This document shows positions 27,493-37,474 of a DNA stretch of 64,000 bases, piece by piece. This stretch comes from Acinetobacter piscicola. Its GTDB lineage: Bacteria; Pseudomonadota; Gammaproteobacteria; Pseudomonadales; Moraxellaceae. A model generated the notes under the pieces. The model did not search any database. It saw nothing but the letters and a program-made list of their open reading frames with translations, and was not told where the DNA came from. The stretch spans positions 3,162,001 to 3,226,000 of the forward strand of contig NZ_CP048659.1 of NCBI RefSeq assembly GCF_015218165.1, read 5' to 3'. Each line of letters opens with the position of its first letter. Within the stretch, counting starts at the first letter, position 1. Both the position numbers and the translations under genes were made by a program.

Positions 27493-28038
27493 TTACTTTG
27501 CTCGACCTTGTTCAGACAATAGCGCCACTTGTTGAACATAGTTTAAAAACTTCTGTTTAGATTCAGCCAACTCTTCTTCAGTTGCTTGCAATGACTTATC
27601 ACGATGAATACGAAGCACATGTTGACGCAATGAATGACTTTCTGCGGCATTATAAGATTTACAAAATTCTTTAATGGCAGGATCACGCTGCTCAATCATA
27701 CGTTCAACCCAACGATCCAATTGTGCAAGTTTTTTTGCACCTTGTTTCGGAGTCAAGTAAGATAAAATCATTGCTTCATCTTCATTACGCAATAATTTAC
27801 CAATACGCTGAAATTGACGGCGGCGTGCTTCAAATGATGTGATTAATTGCACATCAAGCAAAGCTTCGATCAAACGTTCTGCAACAGGCAAGGCTTCGAT
27901 TTGTTTTTTCGACAATTCAGCCAATTGCTCACCCAAAGCAGCCATACGTTGTACAGCTCTTTTCTGTTCTGATTTACTTGCACGTCCTTCTAAAGACTCA
28001 AAATCGTCTTCAGTAAAACGTTGCGGACGACGTGCCAC
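27493..28038 (-). CDS. darP: Ribosome-associated protein DarP (YjgA)
   Basis: This is a 181-residue, highly charged all-helical protein of the YjgA/DUF615 family. It associates with pre-50S particles and helps large-subunit assembly. Typical stretches are RFTEDDFESLEGRASKSE at the N-terminus and RRQFQRIGKLLRNEDEA in the middle. Translation starts at GTG (28038-28036) with GAGG 10 bases upstream, inside the end of the HPr gene's coding region; the two genes are two bases apart. It is the last gene of the rapZ-NPr-darP unit. Confidence 0.92.
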   Translation of the reverse strand: MARRPQRFTEDDFESLEGRASKSEQKRAVQRMAALGEQLAELSKKQIEALPVAERLIEALLDVQLITSFEARRRQFQRIGKLLRNEDEAMILSYLTPKQGAKKLAQLDRWVERMIEQRDPAIKEFCKSYNAAESHSLRQHVLRIHRDKSLQATEEELAESKQKFLNYVQQVALLSEQGRAK

Positions 28039-28040
28039 GA

Positions 28041-28310
28041 TTATTCTGCCTCGTAAAATTTAGCTGCGAATAGTGCTTGAACTTCAGACAAAGCTTTTTC
28101 TTCATCTGCACCGTCAATCACTAGACGTAAAGTGGTTCCCTTACCTGCACCAAGCATAAGTAAAGAAAGGATATTCTTTGCATCAACCAATTTATCATCT
28201 TTACCAATCTGAATCGATGAACGAAATTTGGTCGTCACTTCAATGAGTTTTCCAGATGCTCGCGCATGTAACCCTAATTTATTAATTACGTCAACAGTTG
28301 TGTCAATCAT
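28041..28310 (-). CDS. HPr family phosphocarrier (NPr type)
   Basis: This 89-residue HPr-fold protein has the phosphorylated His15 in the motif GLHARAS. The later segment [18 protein letters not shown] is typical of NPr, the nitrogen-PTS phosphocarrier, and of HPr in species with few sugar PTS systems. Its ATG overlaps the rapZ stop by four bases. The rapZ-npr pairing matches the E. coli rpoN operon, although rpoN and ptsN are not in this window. It acts in the cytosol, relaying phosphate from an enzyme I-type protein. Confidence 0.92.
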   Translation of the reverse strand: MIDTTVDVINKLGLHARASGKLIEVTTKFRSSIQIGKDDKLVDAKNILSLLMLGAGKGTTLRLVIDGADEEKALSEVQALFAAKFYEAE

Positions 28311-29158
28311 GACCAGTGCTTCATTTCTCTATGTAATACTTGAATCGTCCATTTTGACTGTAACGCTGTTTTCAACCGATCAACGATATAAACCGAACGG
28401 TGCTGTCCACCCGTACAACCAATAGACACCGTAATATAATGTCGATGTCCTTCCGCAAATGCAGGCAACCACTTATTTAAAAATTGGTAAATATCGTTAT
28501 ACATGTCATTGGCTTGTGGACTTTCCTCTAAAAAAACTTTCACAGGTTCATCCAAACCTGAAAATTTTCTGAGCTCTAAATCCCAATGTGGATTAGGTAA
28601 ATGACGAACATCAAAAACAAAGTCGGCATCTAAAGGAATACCGTATTTATAACCAAATGACTGTAAAATCAAAATCAGTTTATCTGACTGCCCCAATTTG
28701 GACAATAATATATCTTTTAAATCGTGTACGCTTTTATCTGATGTATCTATATGGACTGTGGCACGTAATTGAATTGGCAGTAATAAATTTTTTTCTTCTT
28801 GAATACACTCATTTAAACTTTTAAAACGTGTAGACAAGGGATGTGGTCTACGTGATGCACTAAATCGTGAAATCAGCTCTTGATCACGTGTCGTAAGATA
28901 AATCACATCGACTTCACCATGCTTTTGTAGCATTTGAAAAACATGGTCGAAACCTTGTAAATCAGCACGTGTACTACGGACATCAACCCCTAGAGCCAAT
29001 TGCTCTAGATTGTTTTCTTTGTCTAATTTTTCTACAATTTCAGGCAGCAATGCCAAAGGTAAATTATCAATACAGTAATAGCCCAAATCTTCTAAAACCT
29101 GCAATGCAGAGGATTTTCCTGATCCAGATTGTCCTGTCACGATAAGTATACGCTTCAT
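28307..29158 (-). CDS. rapZ: RNase adapter protein RapZ
   Basis: This is a 283-residue P-loop protein with Walker A GQSGSGKS at residues 9-16 and [17 protein letters not shown], then the C-terminal domain with [20 protein letters not shown], the metabolite-sensing and RNA-binding part. In E. coli RapZ senses glucosamine-6-phosphate and delivers the sRNA GlmZ to RNase E. Whether Acinetobacter has a GlmZ counterpart cannot be judged here, so the older description as a nucleotide-binding protein is safer. It is upstream of and overlaps the NPr gene. Confidence 0.94.
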   Translation of the reverse strand: MKRILIVTGQSGSGKSSALQVLEDLGYYCIDNLPLALLPEIVEKLDKENNLEQLALGVDVRSTRADLQGFDHVFQMLQKHGEVDVIYLTTRDQELISRFSASRRPHPLSTRFKSLNECIQEEKNLLLPIQLRATVHIDTSDKSVHDLKDILLSKLGQSDKLILILQSFGYKYGIPLDADFVFDVRHLPNPHWDLELRKFSGLDEPVKVFLEESPQANDMYNDIYQFLNKWLPAFAEGHRHYITVSIGCTGGQHRSVYIVDRLKTALQSKWTIQVLHREMKHWS

Positions 29159-29183
29159 GGCATGGCGACCCTAATTTATTGTT

Positions 29184-30029
29184 TTAAGTAGAATGTTTAA
29201 CCTGTAAGTTATCAATCAAACGGGTTTTTCCTAATTTTGCAGCAACAAACAATACTATATCTTGATCAAATTGACCAATTTTTTGCAACGTTGGCGTACG
29301 TGCTTCCACGTAATCTACTTCAAAACCTGCCTCAGTGAGTATTTGACGAATATTCGTTAACACAACATCTAATTCAAGCCCATCATGCAATTGCTTTTCA
29401 GCTGCTTGCAAAGTTGCATAAATGGTCGGTGCAGTTGCACGATCTTGCTCAGATAAATAACCATTACGAGAACTTAATGCCAAACCATCTTCTGCACGCG
29501 CAATAGGCACAGCAATGACTTCTATTGGCATACTTAAATCTTGAACTAACTGCTTAATCACTGCTAATTGCTGATAATCTTTTTGCCCAAAAAATGCAAA
29601 ATTAGGTTGCACAATATTAAACAGTTTAGTCACAACAACGGCAACACCATCAAAATGTCCCGGACGTTGTAAACCGCATAAGTCATTGGTAATATCACTC
29701 ACGCTGATATTGGTCAAACGCGGTTGTTTGCCATACATTTGCTCTACAGAAGGTGCAAATACAATATCACATCCAACTTCAGCCAAAAGATGACTGTCGT
29801 GCTCTAAGGTGCGAGGATAATTATCAAAATCTTCATTTGGACCAAACTGAATCGGGTTCACAAAAATACTGACCACCACTACATCACACAATTTTCGTGC
29901 AGCACGCACAAGGTTCAAATGCCCCTCATGCAAATTCCCCATCGTGGGGATAAAACCTATGATTTTACGTGCTGATCGAGCAGGACTTAACGATGCAGAT
30001 AATCCTTGTATGGTAGTTTCAGTTTTCAT
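29184..30029 (-). CDS. panC: Pantothenate synthetase
   Basis: PanC joins pantoate and beta-alanine using ATP, the last step of vitamin B5 synthesis. The HIGH-like motif appears as [11 protein letters not shown] near residues 28-38, with [17 protein letters not shown] and the KMSKS-equivalent ALSSRNGYL. The 281-residue length is normal. It is 2 bases downstream of panB, and translational coupling is likely. panD is not in this window. Confidence 0.96.
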   Translation of the reverse strand: MKTETTIQGLSASLSPARSARKIIGFIPTMGNLHEGHLNLVRAARKLCDVVVVSIFVNPIQFGPNEDFDNYPRTLEHDSHLLAEVGCDIVFAPSVEQMYGKQPRLTNISVSDITNDLCGLQRPGHFDGVAVVVTKLFNIVQPNFAFFGQKDYQQLAVIKQLVQDLSMPIEVIAVPIARAEDGLALSSRNGYLSEQDRATAPTIYATLQAAEKQLHDGLELDVVLTNIRQILTEAGFEVDYVEARTPTLQKIGQFDQDIVLFVAAKLGKTRLIDNLQVKHST

Positions 30030-30031
30030 GT

Positions 30032-30841
30032 TTATAGCTCGACTTGGAAAGTATGTTCAGCTGCAGGGAACGATTGATCTTGTACAGCCGCATGGTAAGC
30101 TTTAAAAGCATCCAAAATTGCGGTTTCCCCTGCTTGTTCTTTCATAAAATTACGGACAAATCGTGCTACACGACCAAAGGTTAAACCTAACATGTCTTGT
30201 ACCACCAACACTTGTCCATCCGTTTCTTTACCTGCACCAATGCCGATGACAGGAACTTCAGGGAATAATTCAGAAATTTCTTGCCCCAACTGTGCAGGCA
30301 CACATTCAAGCAATAAAATTGCTGCGCCTGCTGCAACCACCGCTTTACAATCTGCAATCAGCTGATCTGCTGCTGCACGGGTTTTTGCTTGTAATTTATA
30401 ACCACCAAATACATGCACAGACTGTGGCGTTAAACCTAAATGCACACAGACAGGAATACCATTGCGCGTCAAAGTTTGCACAGTTTCAGCTAACCACGCA
30501 CCACCTTCGATTTTGACCATTTGTGCGCCAGCTTGCATCACTGTTTTTGAGTTGACCAACGCATCATTAAGCGTTGCATAACTCATAAAAGGTAAATCAC
30601 ACATGATAAAAGAATGCTGATTACCACGGCGTACCACAGCAGTATGATAAGCCATATCTGCGACAGTGACAGGCAAAGTTGAATCATGCCCTTGAATGGT
30701 CATACCTAAAGAATCACCGATTAAAATACTATCAATCTCAGCAATTTGCATTGCTTTTGCCATGCTTGCATCATAGCAAGTTAAGCATGAAAATTTACGT
30801 CCTTGCGTTTTAAATTTGCGTAAATCACTTAGACTAATCAT
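30032..30841 (-). CDS. panB: 3-methyl-2-oxobutanoate hydroxymethyltransferase
   Basis: PanB transfers the one-carbon unit from methylene-tetrahydrofolate to ketoisovalerate to make ketopantoate. The 269-residue TIM barrel shows the metal/substrate motif [18 protein letters not shown] and the VKIEGGAW strand. The end of the barrel, PVIGIGAG, is also typical. It lies between folK (44-base gap) and panC, uniting the folate and pantothenate genes in one operon, an order common in gammaproteobacteria. Confidence 0.97.
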   Translation of the reverse strand: MISLSDLRKFKTQGRKFSCLTCYDASMAKAMQIAEIDSILIGDSLGMTIQGHDSTLPVTVADMAYHTAVVRRGNQHSFIMCDLPFMSYATLNDALVNSKTVMQAGAQMVKIEGGAWLAETVQTLTRNGIPVCVHLGLTPQSVHVFGGYKLQAKTRAAADQLIADCKAVVAAGAAILLLECVPAQLGQEISELFPEVPVIGIGAGKETDGQVLVVQDMLGLTFGRVARFVRNFMKEQAGETAILDAFKAYHAAVQDQSFPAAEHTFQVEL

Positions 30842-30884
30842 GATGATAATCCTCTCATTCAGAGTTCCTTAGCGTTCAACAGGC

Positions 30885-31373
30885 TTAAATGTTTGCCCAA
30901 TCTGTATCAGCTAAAACAGTTAAAGTTGAATGTTGTAGCAGTTCTGAGTTTTTTAAAGCTTGCCCATTCACTTTGAGATCAGGATCTAAATCCAACAAAG
31001 GAATCACTACAAAATCGCGCTCTAAAATACCAATATGTGGCACAGTGAGCCGCTCATTTATAATGTTTTTTTCAGCATAAAGCAAAAGATCTAAATCTAA
31101 AGTGCGTTCCCCCCAACGGCGTAAACGCACGCGCCCTGATTCATTTTCAAAGCGCTGTAAAGCATCTAACAATGCCAAAGGCGCTAAATCCGTCACCAAT
31201 TGTGCAACAGCATTATGATAATTCGGCTGATCTTGCGGTCCCATCGGTGGACTTTGGTACAATTTCGAGACTTTCACTTGCCCGATAGTCGCAAGCTTTT
31301 GCACCGCTTCTTGTAAAATTTGCTGTGAGTCACCGAGGTTACTGCCTAAACCAATATACGTCAGCACACTCAT
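30885..31373 (-). CDS. folK: 2-amino-4-hydroxy-6-hydroxymethyldihydropteridine pyrophosphokinase
   Basis: HPPK transfers pyrophosphate from ATP to the hydroxymethyl pterin in folate synthesis. The 162 residues show YIGLGSNLGDSQQ, the pterin loop MGPQDQPNYHNAVAQL and the signature RWGERTLDLDLLLY. The ATG overlaps the pcnB stop (ATGA), as in the conserved pcnB-folK-panB-panC order. Confidence 0.96.
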   Translation of the reverse strand: MSVLTYIGLGSNLGDSQQILQEAVQKLATIGQVKVSKLYQSPPMGPQDQPNYHNAVAQLVTDLAPLALLDALQRFENESGRVRLRRWGERTLDLDLLLYAEKNIINERLTVPHIGILERDFVVIPLLDLDPDLKVNGQALKNSELLQHSTLTVLADTDWANI

Positions 31374-32824
31374 TGTGTTGGTCCAAAAATCACTTGCGTC
31401 AAATCACGTTGTACACGTTTACGTTTTAAGATTGGATGATCAGGATGAATCGTATCCGCTTGATGAGAAGTGGCTTGTGTTACAGGTTTTTTCTCCTCAA
31501 CACGTGCTTTACGACTACGACGATTGCGTGTTTCAACTTCTTTTACCAAAGGCTCAATTTGCGTTGAAACTTTGCTTTCTACAGACTCATCTGTTGTGGC
31601 TTTACGACGGTTTTTAGCACGTTGACGATTGTAACTGCTGATCGCACGTTCTTTCTCATCCAAAGACATATTTTGATAGGCTTCCCACCAACTGCCCATG
31701 CCTTGTGTTGCTGTATCGCCTGCCTTTTCACGCAATAACAAAAAGTCAAAACCCGCTCTAAAACGTGCATGCCCTGATAATGCTTCAATTTGCTGTGGCT
31801 TCGGATTCAACAAACGCGTTTGCATTTCCCACACTTCACGAATAAACGTTTCTGCAAAACGAGGAATAATAGTACGTGTCGCTTGGCGTTTTAGTACATC
31901 TAAACCTGCTTGCGCACGTGCTTCTGCTGCAACAATACCTTTGGCTTGGTACACATCACAACGTTGCAGGAAGTTTTCCCATAACAACACCGCATAGAAA
32001 AATGCAGGATTTATGGTTTTACCAATTTGGATACGCTGATCGGTATTTTTTGCAGCACGTTCCATAAATGGAGTGACTTCAGGGTTTAAATCGGCAAATA
32101 GCTGTTGCCAAATACCAAACTCGATCAACATCGGCATAACACGATTGAGATGCCCCATGGTGAATAATTTTTGTGACTCATCATATAAACGATGGGGTGA
32201 TACATCACGCAAAAGCTGAGTCATTTCAGGGGTGAATATATCTAAAATCGTCTGGTCAATATTAAAATTGAGCTTGGCTGCAAAACGTAAAGTACGCAAC
32301 ATCCGTACAGGGTCTTCTTCAAAACGCTGTGCAGGATCACCCAATAAACGTAAGGTTTTACTGTTTATATCCTCGACTGCATCACAAAAATCAAGCACGA
32401 TACCTTTACGTGGTTGATAATATAAAGCATTGATCGAAAAATCTCGGCGAGCAAAATCTTGCTCGATCGTGCCCCAATTATTGTCGCGTAAAATCATCCC
32501 TGCGGCAGAGGTGATGGCTTTTTTCGGTGGTGCACGGAAAGTCGCAACTTCAATCAACTCACGCCCTGAATAGACATGTGCCAATTCAAAACGGCGACCA
32601 ATAATACGACAACGACGTCCAAAGACTTCTTTAACTTGGGATGGTGTTGCATTGGTCACAGCATCGTAATCTTTTGGGCTTTGTCCCAACATCAGATCAC
32701 GAACGCCGCCACCGACGATATAAGCTTCATAGCCCGCTTTTGTTAAAGAATCAATAACATCTAAAATGGAAGAAGGTAATTGAGCGGTGGATAATCCACA
32801 CTTTGACGCACGCAAAGTTTGCAA
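31370..32824 (-). CDS. pcnB: Poly(A) polymerase I
   Basis: PcnB adds 3' poly(A) tails that speed RNA decay. The nucleotidyltransferase motif YIVGGGVRDLMLG is near residues 36-48 with DYDAVTNATP, the head domain segment FARRDFSINALYY, and the RNA-binding body. After about residue 420 the tail is Arg/Lys-rich and low complexity (RQRAKNRRKA and repeated charged stretches), as in other PcnB proteins. There is no suitable ATG: the frame opens at TTG (32824-32822) with TAGGAGA about 10 bases upstream. E. coli pcnB is also limited by an inefficient (AUU) start, so a weak start appears to be a shared feature. Confidence 0.94.
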   Translation of the reverse strand: MQTLRASKCGLSTAQLPSSILDVIDSLTKAGYEAYIVGGGVRDLMLGQSPKDYDAVTNATPSQVKEVFGRRCRIIGRRFELAHVYSGRELIEVATFRAPPKKAITSAAGMILRDNNWGTIEQDFARRDFSINALYYQPRKGIVLDFCDAVEDINSKTLRLLGDPAQRFEEDPVRMLRTLRFAAKLNFNIDQTILDIFTPEMTQLLRDVSPHRLYDESQKLFTMGHLNRVMPMLIEFGIWQQLFADLNPEVTPFMERAAKNTDQRIQIGKTINPAFFYAVLLWENFLQRCDVYQAKGIVAAEARAQAGLDVLKRQATRTIIPRFAETFIREVWEMQTRLLNPKPQQIEALSGHARFRAGFDFLLLREKAGDTATQGMGSWWEAYQNMSLDEKERAISSYNRQRAKNRRKATTDESVESKVSTQIEPLVKEVETRNRRSRKARVEEKKPVTQATSHQADTIHPDHPILKRKRVQRDLTQVIFGPTQ

Positions 32825-32976
32825 AAGACGCTGTCTCCTACGTCAGGACGTAAAAATAATAATTATGCTAATAATATCTCTAACACAATCAAAGGGCAAT
32901 TTGATTCTCTCAATCTTGCCCGAAATAATCTATTGTCGAATACATACTGCACACAGTTCAACCACATATTTTTTTC

Positions 32977-33417
32977 TTATAAAACAATCATCGTACGATT
33001 CTTTTCTAGCAATTTGGGACCAATTCCTTTGATATTTTGCAGCTCATCAATATTTTTAAATTTTCCATTTTGTTGTCTATATTCCAAAATGGCTTGGGCT
33101 TTCTTTTCACCTACCCCATTTAATTGCTGTAATTGCTGAACATTGGCTGTATTAATATTAATTTTTGCCCCCGATACAGCAGCGCTAGCACTGTTTGCTT
33201 GCTTCGATGTTTGATGATTGCTCACCGTTGGCTTTCCTAAATAATAATTAGGGTCTTGCCTTTTAAGTTGCTCATCACGTGCTTGTTGTTTGGCTTTCCA
33301 TTGCAAATAATTTTGGTCAAATTTTTCAGCATGCGTATGAGGCAACACACACATACTGAAAAATAATGCTAAAAACAAAAAAGCATTTTTAAATGGATAT
33401 TCCTGATTGTTTTTCAT
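32977..33417 (-). CDS. ComEA-like helix-hairpin-helix protein
   Basis: This 146-residue protein starts with a signal peptide or anchor (FLFLALFFSMCVLPHTHA), then a polar region and a C-terminal double helix-hairpin-helix domain (ININTANVQQLQQLNGVG then KGIGPKLLEKN). ComEA proteins bind incoming DNA in the periplasm during natural transformation, a trait widespread in Acinetobacter. The middle region (residues about 30-85) is unrelated filler. The N-terminal 29 bases overlap the 3' end of mazG in another frame. The role in DNA uptake is inferred from the domain; other HhH proteins of this size exist. Confidence 0.8.
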   Translation of the reverse strand: MKNNQEYPFKNAFLFLALFFSMCVLPHTHAEKFDQNYLQWKAKQQARDEQLKRQDPNYYLGKPTVSNHQTSKQANSASAAVSGAKININTANVQQLQQLNGVGEKKAQAILEYRQQNGKFKNIDELQNIKGIGPKLLEKNRTMIVL

Positions 33418-34189
33418 ACGCAGCCTGTTGTTTTAAATGTAATTTGGCTTGCTCCCATAGCTGATCTAATTGCGCTAAACTCATCTGCTCTAATCTTTTA
33501 TTTTGTTGTAATACTTGATCTTCTATAAAAGCAAAACGTTTTTTAAACTTGTGAATGGTACTCAATAACGCCATTTCACTTGAGATCCCTAGTTTACGCC
33601 CAACATTGATTAATGAGAACAAACAATCACCAAATTCATCCATTATTTCGTCGGATTTTTTAGCGGCAACTGCTGCCTCTAACTCAGCCAACTCTTCTTT
33701 CACTTTGCCATAAGCTTCTGCTGCATCAGAAAAGTCAAAACCAATCTTTGCAACATTTTTTTGAATATTTTCCGCTTGAATCAAAGCTGGCGCATGTTTC
33801 ACCTCATCCAAACGCGACTGTGTTTTACCTTGCTTTTCTTGCTGTTTAATTTGCTGCCAAAGCTGTGAAACTTCTTCTGCATTTAAATCATTAAATTTAT
33901 CTTTCTCAAAAACATGTGGATGACGGCGAATCAATTTTTGACAAATTGCCTCAACCACATCATTAAAGTCAAATGCCCCTTGCTCACTGTACATTTGCGC
34001 TTGAAAAACGACTTGCAATAACAAGTCTCCCAACTCATCACGTACATCATTGGCATGACCTGAGCGTACTGCGGACTCAACTTCATACGCTTCTTCGATG
34101 GCATATTGTGTTAAAGATTCTGGCGTTTGTTCACGATCCCAAGGGCATTCTTGACGCAACTGTTGCATGATGTTGAGTAACTTTTCCAT
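33389..34189 (-). CDS. mazG: Nucleoside triphosphate pyrophosphohydrolase MazG
   Basis: MazG removes abnormal NTPs and can lower (p)ppGpp levels in starved E. coli. The 266 residues carry two MazG helical domains: the first with CPWDREQTPESLTQYAIEE near residues 16-34 and EELGDLL-like RDELGDLLLQVVFQ, the second with EELAELEAAVAAKK and DEFGDCLFSLIN. These supply the metal-binding E-x-x-E and E/D-x-x-D pairs. The start MEKLLNIMQQLRQ at 34189 is the family start; a frame from 34210 would add seven residues. It overlaps the ComEA-like gene and is near relA, as in E. coli. Confidence 0.94.
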   Translation of the reverse strand: MEKLLNIMQQLRQECPWDREQTPESLTQYAIEEAYEVESAVRSGHANDVRDELGDLLLQVVFQAQMYSEQGAFDFNDVVEAICQKLIRRHPHVFEKDKFNDLNAEEVSQLWQQIKQQEKQGKTQSRLDEVKHAPALIQAENIQKNVAKIGFDFSDAAEAYGKVKEELAELEAAVAAKKSDEIMDEFGDCLFSLINVGRKLGISSEMALLSTIHKFKKRFAFIEDQVLQQNKRLEQMSLAQLDQLWEQAKLHLKQQAAYEKQSGISI

Positions 34190-34303
34190 AAAACGTCCTA
34201 TAGATAACACAATAAAATCGATGACTACGCAGGCTTGTCAGCTAAAAGTATTTTATGTTCAACTGAACTAAGATCAATATTTTAAAACAAAAAGGATAGC
34301 CAC

Positions 34304-35077
34304 ATGCAGCAAAGTATTTTTATTAGTGGTGCAGCACAAGGCATTGGTGCTGCGATTGCTCGAACTTTTTATCAACAAGGCTATAAAGTGGGCATTTATG
34401 ATATCAACGAAAATTTAGCACAACAGCTTGCACAACAACTCGGCAATAACGCCAAAGCTGGAAAACTTGATGTCAGCGATTATATACAATGGCAACATGC
34501 CTTAGACGAGTTTAGCACTTGGGCAGGTCAGCTCAATGTTTTAGTCAATAATGCAGGCATTTTATACTCTGGCGCATTTGAAAAAACCGAAATTCAAGCC
34601 CATCATCGCACCATTGACATTAATGTTAAAGGTGTTCTAAATGGTTGCCATGCTGCATTGCCTTTTTTAAAACAAGCAAATTTTGCACGTATTATCAACC
34701 TATCTTCAGCCTCTGCAATTTATGGTCAAGCCGACCTGATTTCCTATTCTGCCAGTAAATTTGCAGTACGAGGTATCACTGAAGGCTTAGATATTGAGTG
34801 GCAAAAATATGGTATTCGAGTCTTAGATGTCATGCCACTCTTTGTACAAACCACAATGGTAAAGGATATGGATGCAGGCACCATTCACAATATTGGTGTG
34901 AGTTTAAAACCACAAGATATTGCTGATGAAGTATTCACCTTAGTGAATTGCAAAGGTAACATGCTCACACCAACACATCATCCAATTGGTTTTAAAACCA
35001 AAGCCATGTATCAACTTTCAAATATCAGCCCACAAATTATCAATCGCCTAAGTAACATGTTATTAAGTCGAAAATAA
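34304..35077 (+). CDS. SDR family oxidoreductase
   Basis: This 257-residue classical short-chain dehydrogenase has the cofactor loop GAAQGIGAA near residues 8-16, NNAGILYSG near 86-94, the catalytic Ser in NLSSASAIYG and the Y-x-x-x-K pair in YSASKFAV. The cofactor loop lacks an obvious Arg/Lys preference signal, and the substrate cannot be inferred. AAAGGATAG precedes the ATG. It is a lone plus-strand gene in a minus-strand region, with its own terminator. Confidence 0.85.
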   Translation: MQQSIFISGAAQGIGAAIARTFYQQGYKVGIYDINENLAQQLAQQLGNNAKAGKLDVSDYIQWQHALDEFSTWAGQLNVLVNNAGILYSGAFEKTEIQAHHRTIDINVKGVLNGCHAALPFLKQANFARIINLSSASAIYGQADLISYSASKFAVRGITEGLDIEWQKYGIRVLDVMPLFVQTTMVKDMDAGTIHNIGVSLKPQDIADEVFTLVNCKGNMLTPTHHPIGFKTKAMYQLSNISPQIINRLSNMLLSRK

Positions 35078-35101
35078 AAAATGAATATAATTTCAGCCAA
35101 T

Positions 35102-35128
35102 AAAAAACCTGCGTAACGCAGGTTTTTT
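35102..35128. terminator. Bidirectional terminator between the SDR gene and relA
   Basis: The stem AAAAAACCTGCG / CGCAGGTTTTTT with a 3-base loop serves the two convergent genes. Confidence 0.9.
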
Positions 35129-35140
35129 ATCAGATCTACA

Positions 35141-37447
35141 CTAGTTGCCTTGCACTAAGCGTCTTGCGCTAATAATACCGGGTTGTTGCTCTAAACGTGC
35201 CAACAAACGAGACAGTTGCGCCAAGCCTTTGACTTCAATCAAAAGCTTCATATTGGCAATGCCATCTGCTTCAGAAATGGTATTAACCTGACGAATATTG
35301 ATCTGATCAGAGAAAATCACTTGGGTTAAATCTTTCAACAAACCACGACGATCATAAGCTTCCACCACGATTTGCACACTTTGCCCACGTGTCGGCTGCA
35401 TTTCCCAATCAGCTTCTACCGCACGATCAGGCTCTAAATTGATCATACGCATATAATCAGTACAGGTCACTTTATGAATACTCACACCACGATTTAAAGT
35501 GATATAACCTGCAATCGACTCGCCATGCACAGGCTGACAACATTGTGCGATATGCAGTTCAACATTATCCAAACCGTCAATCAAAATACCATGTGCTGAC
35601 AAGGTATGACTTGCACGAGGGTTCAACGTCGGCTTTAACACCAGTTCAGGCTCATCCTGATCTAAGTGCATATGACGATTTACTTGGTTAATCATGGCAT
35701 GTAGGCTAATGTCACCACTCACCAATGCCACTAAAATATCGTCCCCTGTTTTGACATTAAAATGATTACAATAATCATTTAAATCAATACTTTTCGGGTG
35801 AATCGCTAAACGAGAAAGTTCTTTATTTAAAATCTCTCGTCCAACTTCCAAGTTTTTACTGCGATCTTGCTGTCTAAACCAATGACGCAATTTGTCACGC
35901 GCTCGCGCAGTTTTGATATAACCTAAAGAATTTACCAACCAATCCCGATTTGGCTCACGATCTTTTTTGGTTAAAATTTCAACTTGTTCACCTGTTTTCA
36001 AGGTGTAAGTAAGTGGGACATAACGCTGATTCACACGTGCGGCATAGCACTTATTGCCCACTTCTGTATGTACGTGATAAGCAAAATCTAAGACGGTTGA
36101 ACCACGTGGTAATTCTTTGATATCACCATCACGACTAAAGACATAAATTTTCTCAAAACCTTCAAAGTCTTGAATATGTTCAAAATCTTCAGTGTCATCT
36201 TCATTTGGATGCACATTGGTTTCATTGCGTTCTTGATAATGCTCAAGTACTGAACGCAAAGAATGCAACCGATGATTAAATGAATAATCTGTGGTTTTTG
36301 AACCTTCTTTATAATTGAAATGTGAACAAACACCTAGTTCAGCTTCTTCATGCATTTCTACAGTACGAATCTGAATTTCAAGCGATTTATTTTCAGCAAT
36401 AACAGCCGTATGTAAGGAACGATAACCATTGGCTTTAGGATTAGTAATATAATCATCAAACTGATGCGGAATATGTCGCCAAATTTGATGCACAATACCC
36501 AAAGCGTGATAACATTCAGGAACCGATTTTACTAACACACGCACAGCGCGAATATCATAAAGTTGGTCAAAACTCAGATTTTTACTCTTCATCTTACGAT
36601 AAATAGAATAAATATGTTTTACACGCCCTGAAATTTCCGCATGAATATCATGTGCTGCCAATTCACTTTTGAGTTTTTCCACCACAAACTGAATATATTG
36701 CTCACGCTCTAAACGCTTTTCATTGAGCAATGATGCAATTTCTTTATAACGTTCAGGCGCTAAATAACGAAAGGCTAAATCTTCAAGTTCCCACTTTAAC
36801 TGTGCAATCCCTAAACGATGCGCCAAAGGCGAATAAATGGTAAGAATTTCACGTGCAACACGTTCTTGACGCTCTCTAGGTGATTTTGCTAATTCACGTA
36901 AAGCATAAGTACGTTCAGCCAATTTAATTAATACAACCCGGACATCTTCGGTCACAGAAATCAGCATTTTATAAATACCAGACAAATGCTCACGTTGGTT
37001 ATTATTAAAATGGTCTTCTAAACGTTTGTTTTTTTCGATCAGTTCAGAGAGTTTCCCCATTGCCAAAGTACCTTTGACAAGATTAAAAACATGCTCTCCA
37101 AACTTTTCTTGAATTTCTTCAAGGGTGGTAATACCTTCACGCACACTACGGTATAAAACAGCAGCAGATAAGGTATCTTCATCGACATGTAAATGCGCCA
37201 AAATATCAGCCATCCCAATTCCTGTTGCAAAGGTATTGGTTCGGCTATTTGCTATGGTCGCTAATTCTTTTTGTAAAACTAATTGAGCTACTTCTTGAAG
37301 CTGATCCAGCTCTGCACCGTCTAAAATTCCACGTACACGATCTAGCCAAGTCGCTAAAGCCTGTTGCGCTTCTACGGCATGTTCTACAGTCGCTTCCTCA
37401 GACAACTCATTTAGCTGTTCTGGAAGTTGTTCACGTACTGTGACCAT
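35141..37447 (-). CDS. relA: GTP pyrophosphokinase RelA, synthetase with degenerate hydrolase domain
   Basis: RelA senses uncharged tRNA on stalled ribosomes and makes (p)ppGpp. The 768 residues run as follows. A pseudo-HD domain has the active site lost: the HD and ED motifs read as Tyr-Arg and Arg-Glu in AAVLYRSVREGI. The synthetase domain shows YDIRAVRVLV, NGYRSLHTAVI and EIQIRTVEMHEEAELG. The TGS domain shows IYVFSRDGDIKELPRG. Zinc-finger/helical and ACT domains follow (RRGLLKDLTQVI). The broken HD marks it as the monofunctional RelA branch, so a separate SpoT should exist elsewhere. It is 28 bases downstream of rlmD, and the rlmD-relA-mazG neighbourhood matches E. coli. Confidence 0.95.
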   Translation of the reverse strand: MVTVREQLPEQLNELSEEATVEHAVEAQQALATWLDRVRGILDGAELDQLQEVAQLVLQKELATIANSRTNTFATGIGMADILAHLHVDEDTLSAAVLYRSVREGITTLEEIQEKFGEHVFNLVKGTLAMGKLSELIEKNKRLEDHFNNNQREHLSGIYKMLISVTEDVRVVLIKLAERTYALRELAKSPRERQERVAREILTIYSPLAHRLGIAQLKWELEDLAFRYLAPERYKEIASLLNEKRLEREQYIQFVVEKLKSELAAHDIHAEISGRVKHIYSIYRKMKSKNLSFDQLYDIRAVRVLVKSVPECYHALGIVHQIWRHIPHQFDDYITNPKANGYRSLHTAVIAENKSLEIQIRTVEMHEEAELGVCSHFNYKEGSKTTDYSFNHRLHSLRSVLEHYQERNETNVHPNEDDTEDFEHIQDFEGFEKIYVFSRDGDIKELPRGSTVLDFAYHVHTEVGNKCYAARVNQRYVPLTYTLKTGEQVEILTKKDREPNRDWLVNSLGYIKTARARDKLRHWFRQQDRSKNLEVGREILNKELSRLAIHPKSIDLNDYCNHFNVKTGDDILVALVSGDISLHAMINQVNRHMHLDQDEPELVLKPTLNPRASHTLSAHGILIDGLDNVELHIAQCCQPVHGESIAGYITLNRGVSIHKVTCTDYMRMINLEPDRAVEADWEMQPTRGQSVQIVVEAYDRRGLLKDLTQVIFSDQINIRQVNTISEADGIANMKLLIEVKGLAQLSRLLARLEQQPGIISARRLVQGN

Positions 37448-37474
37448 ACCCTTCTCCTGTGAATCTACAGTTCA

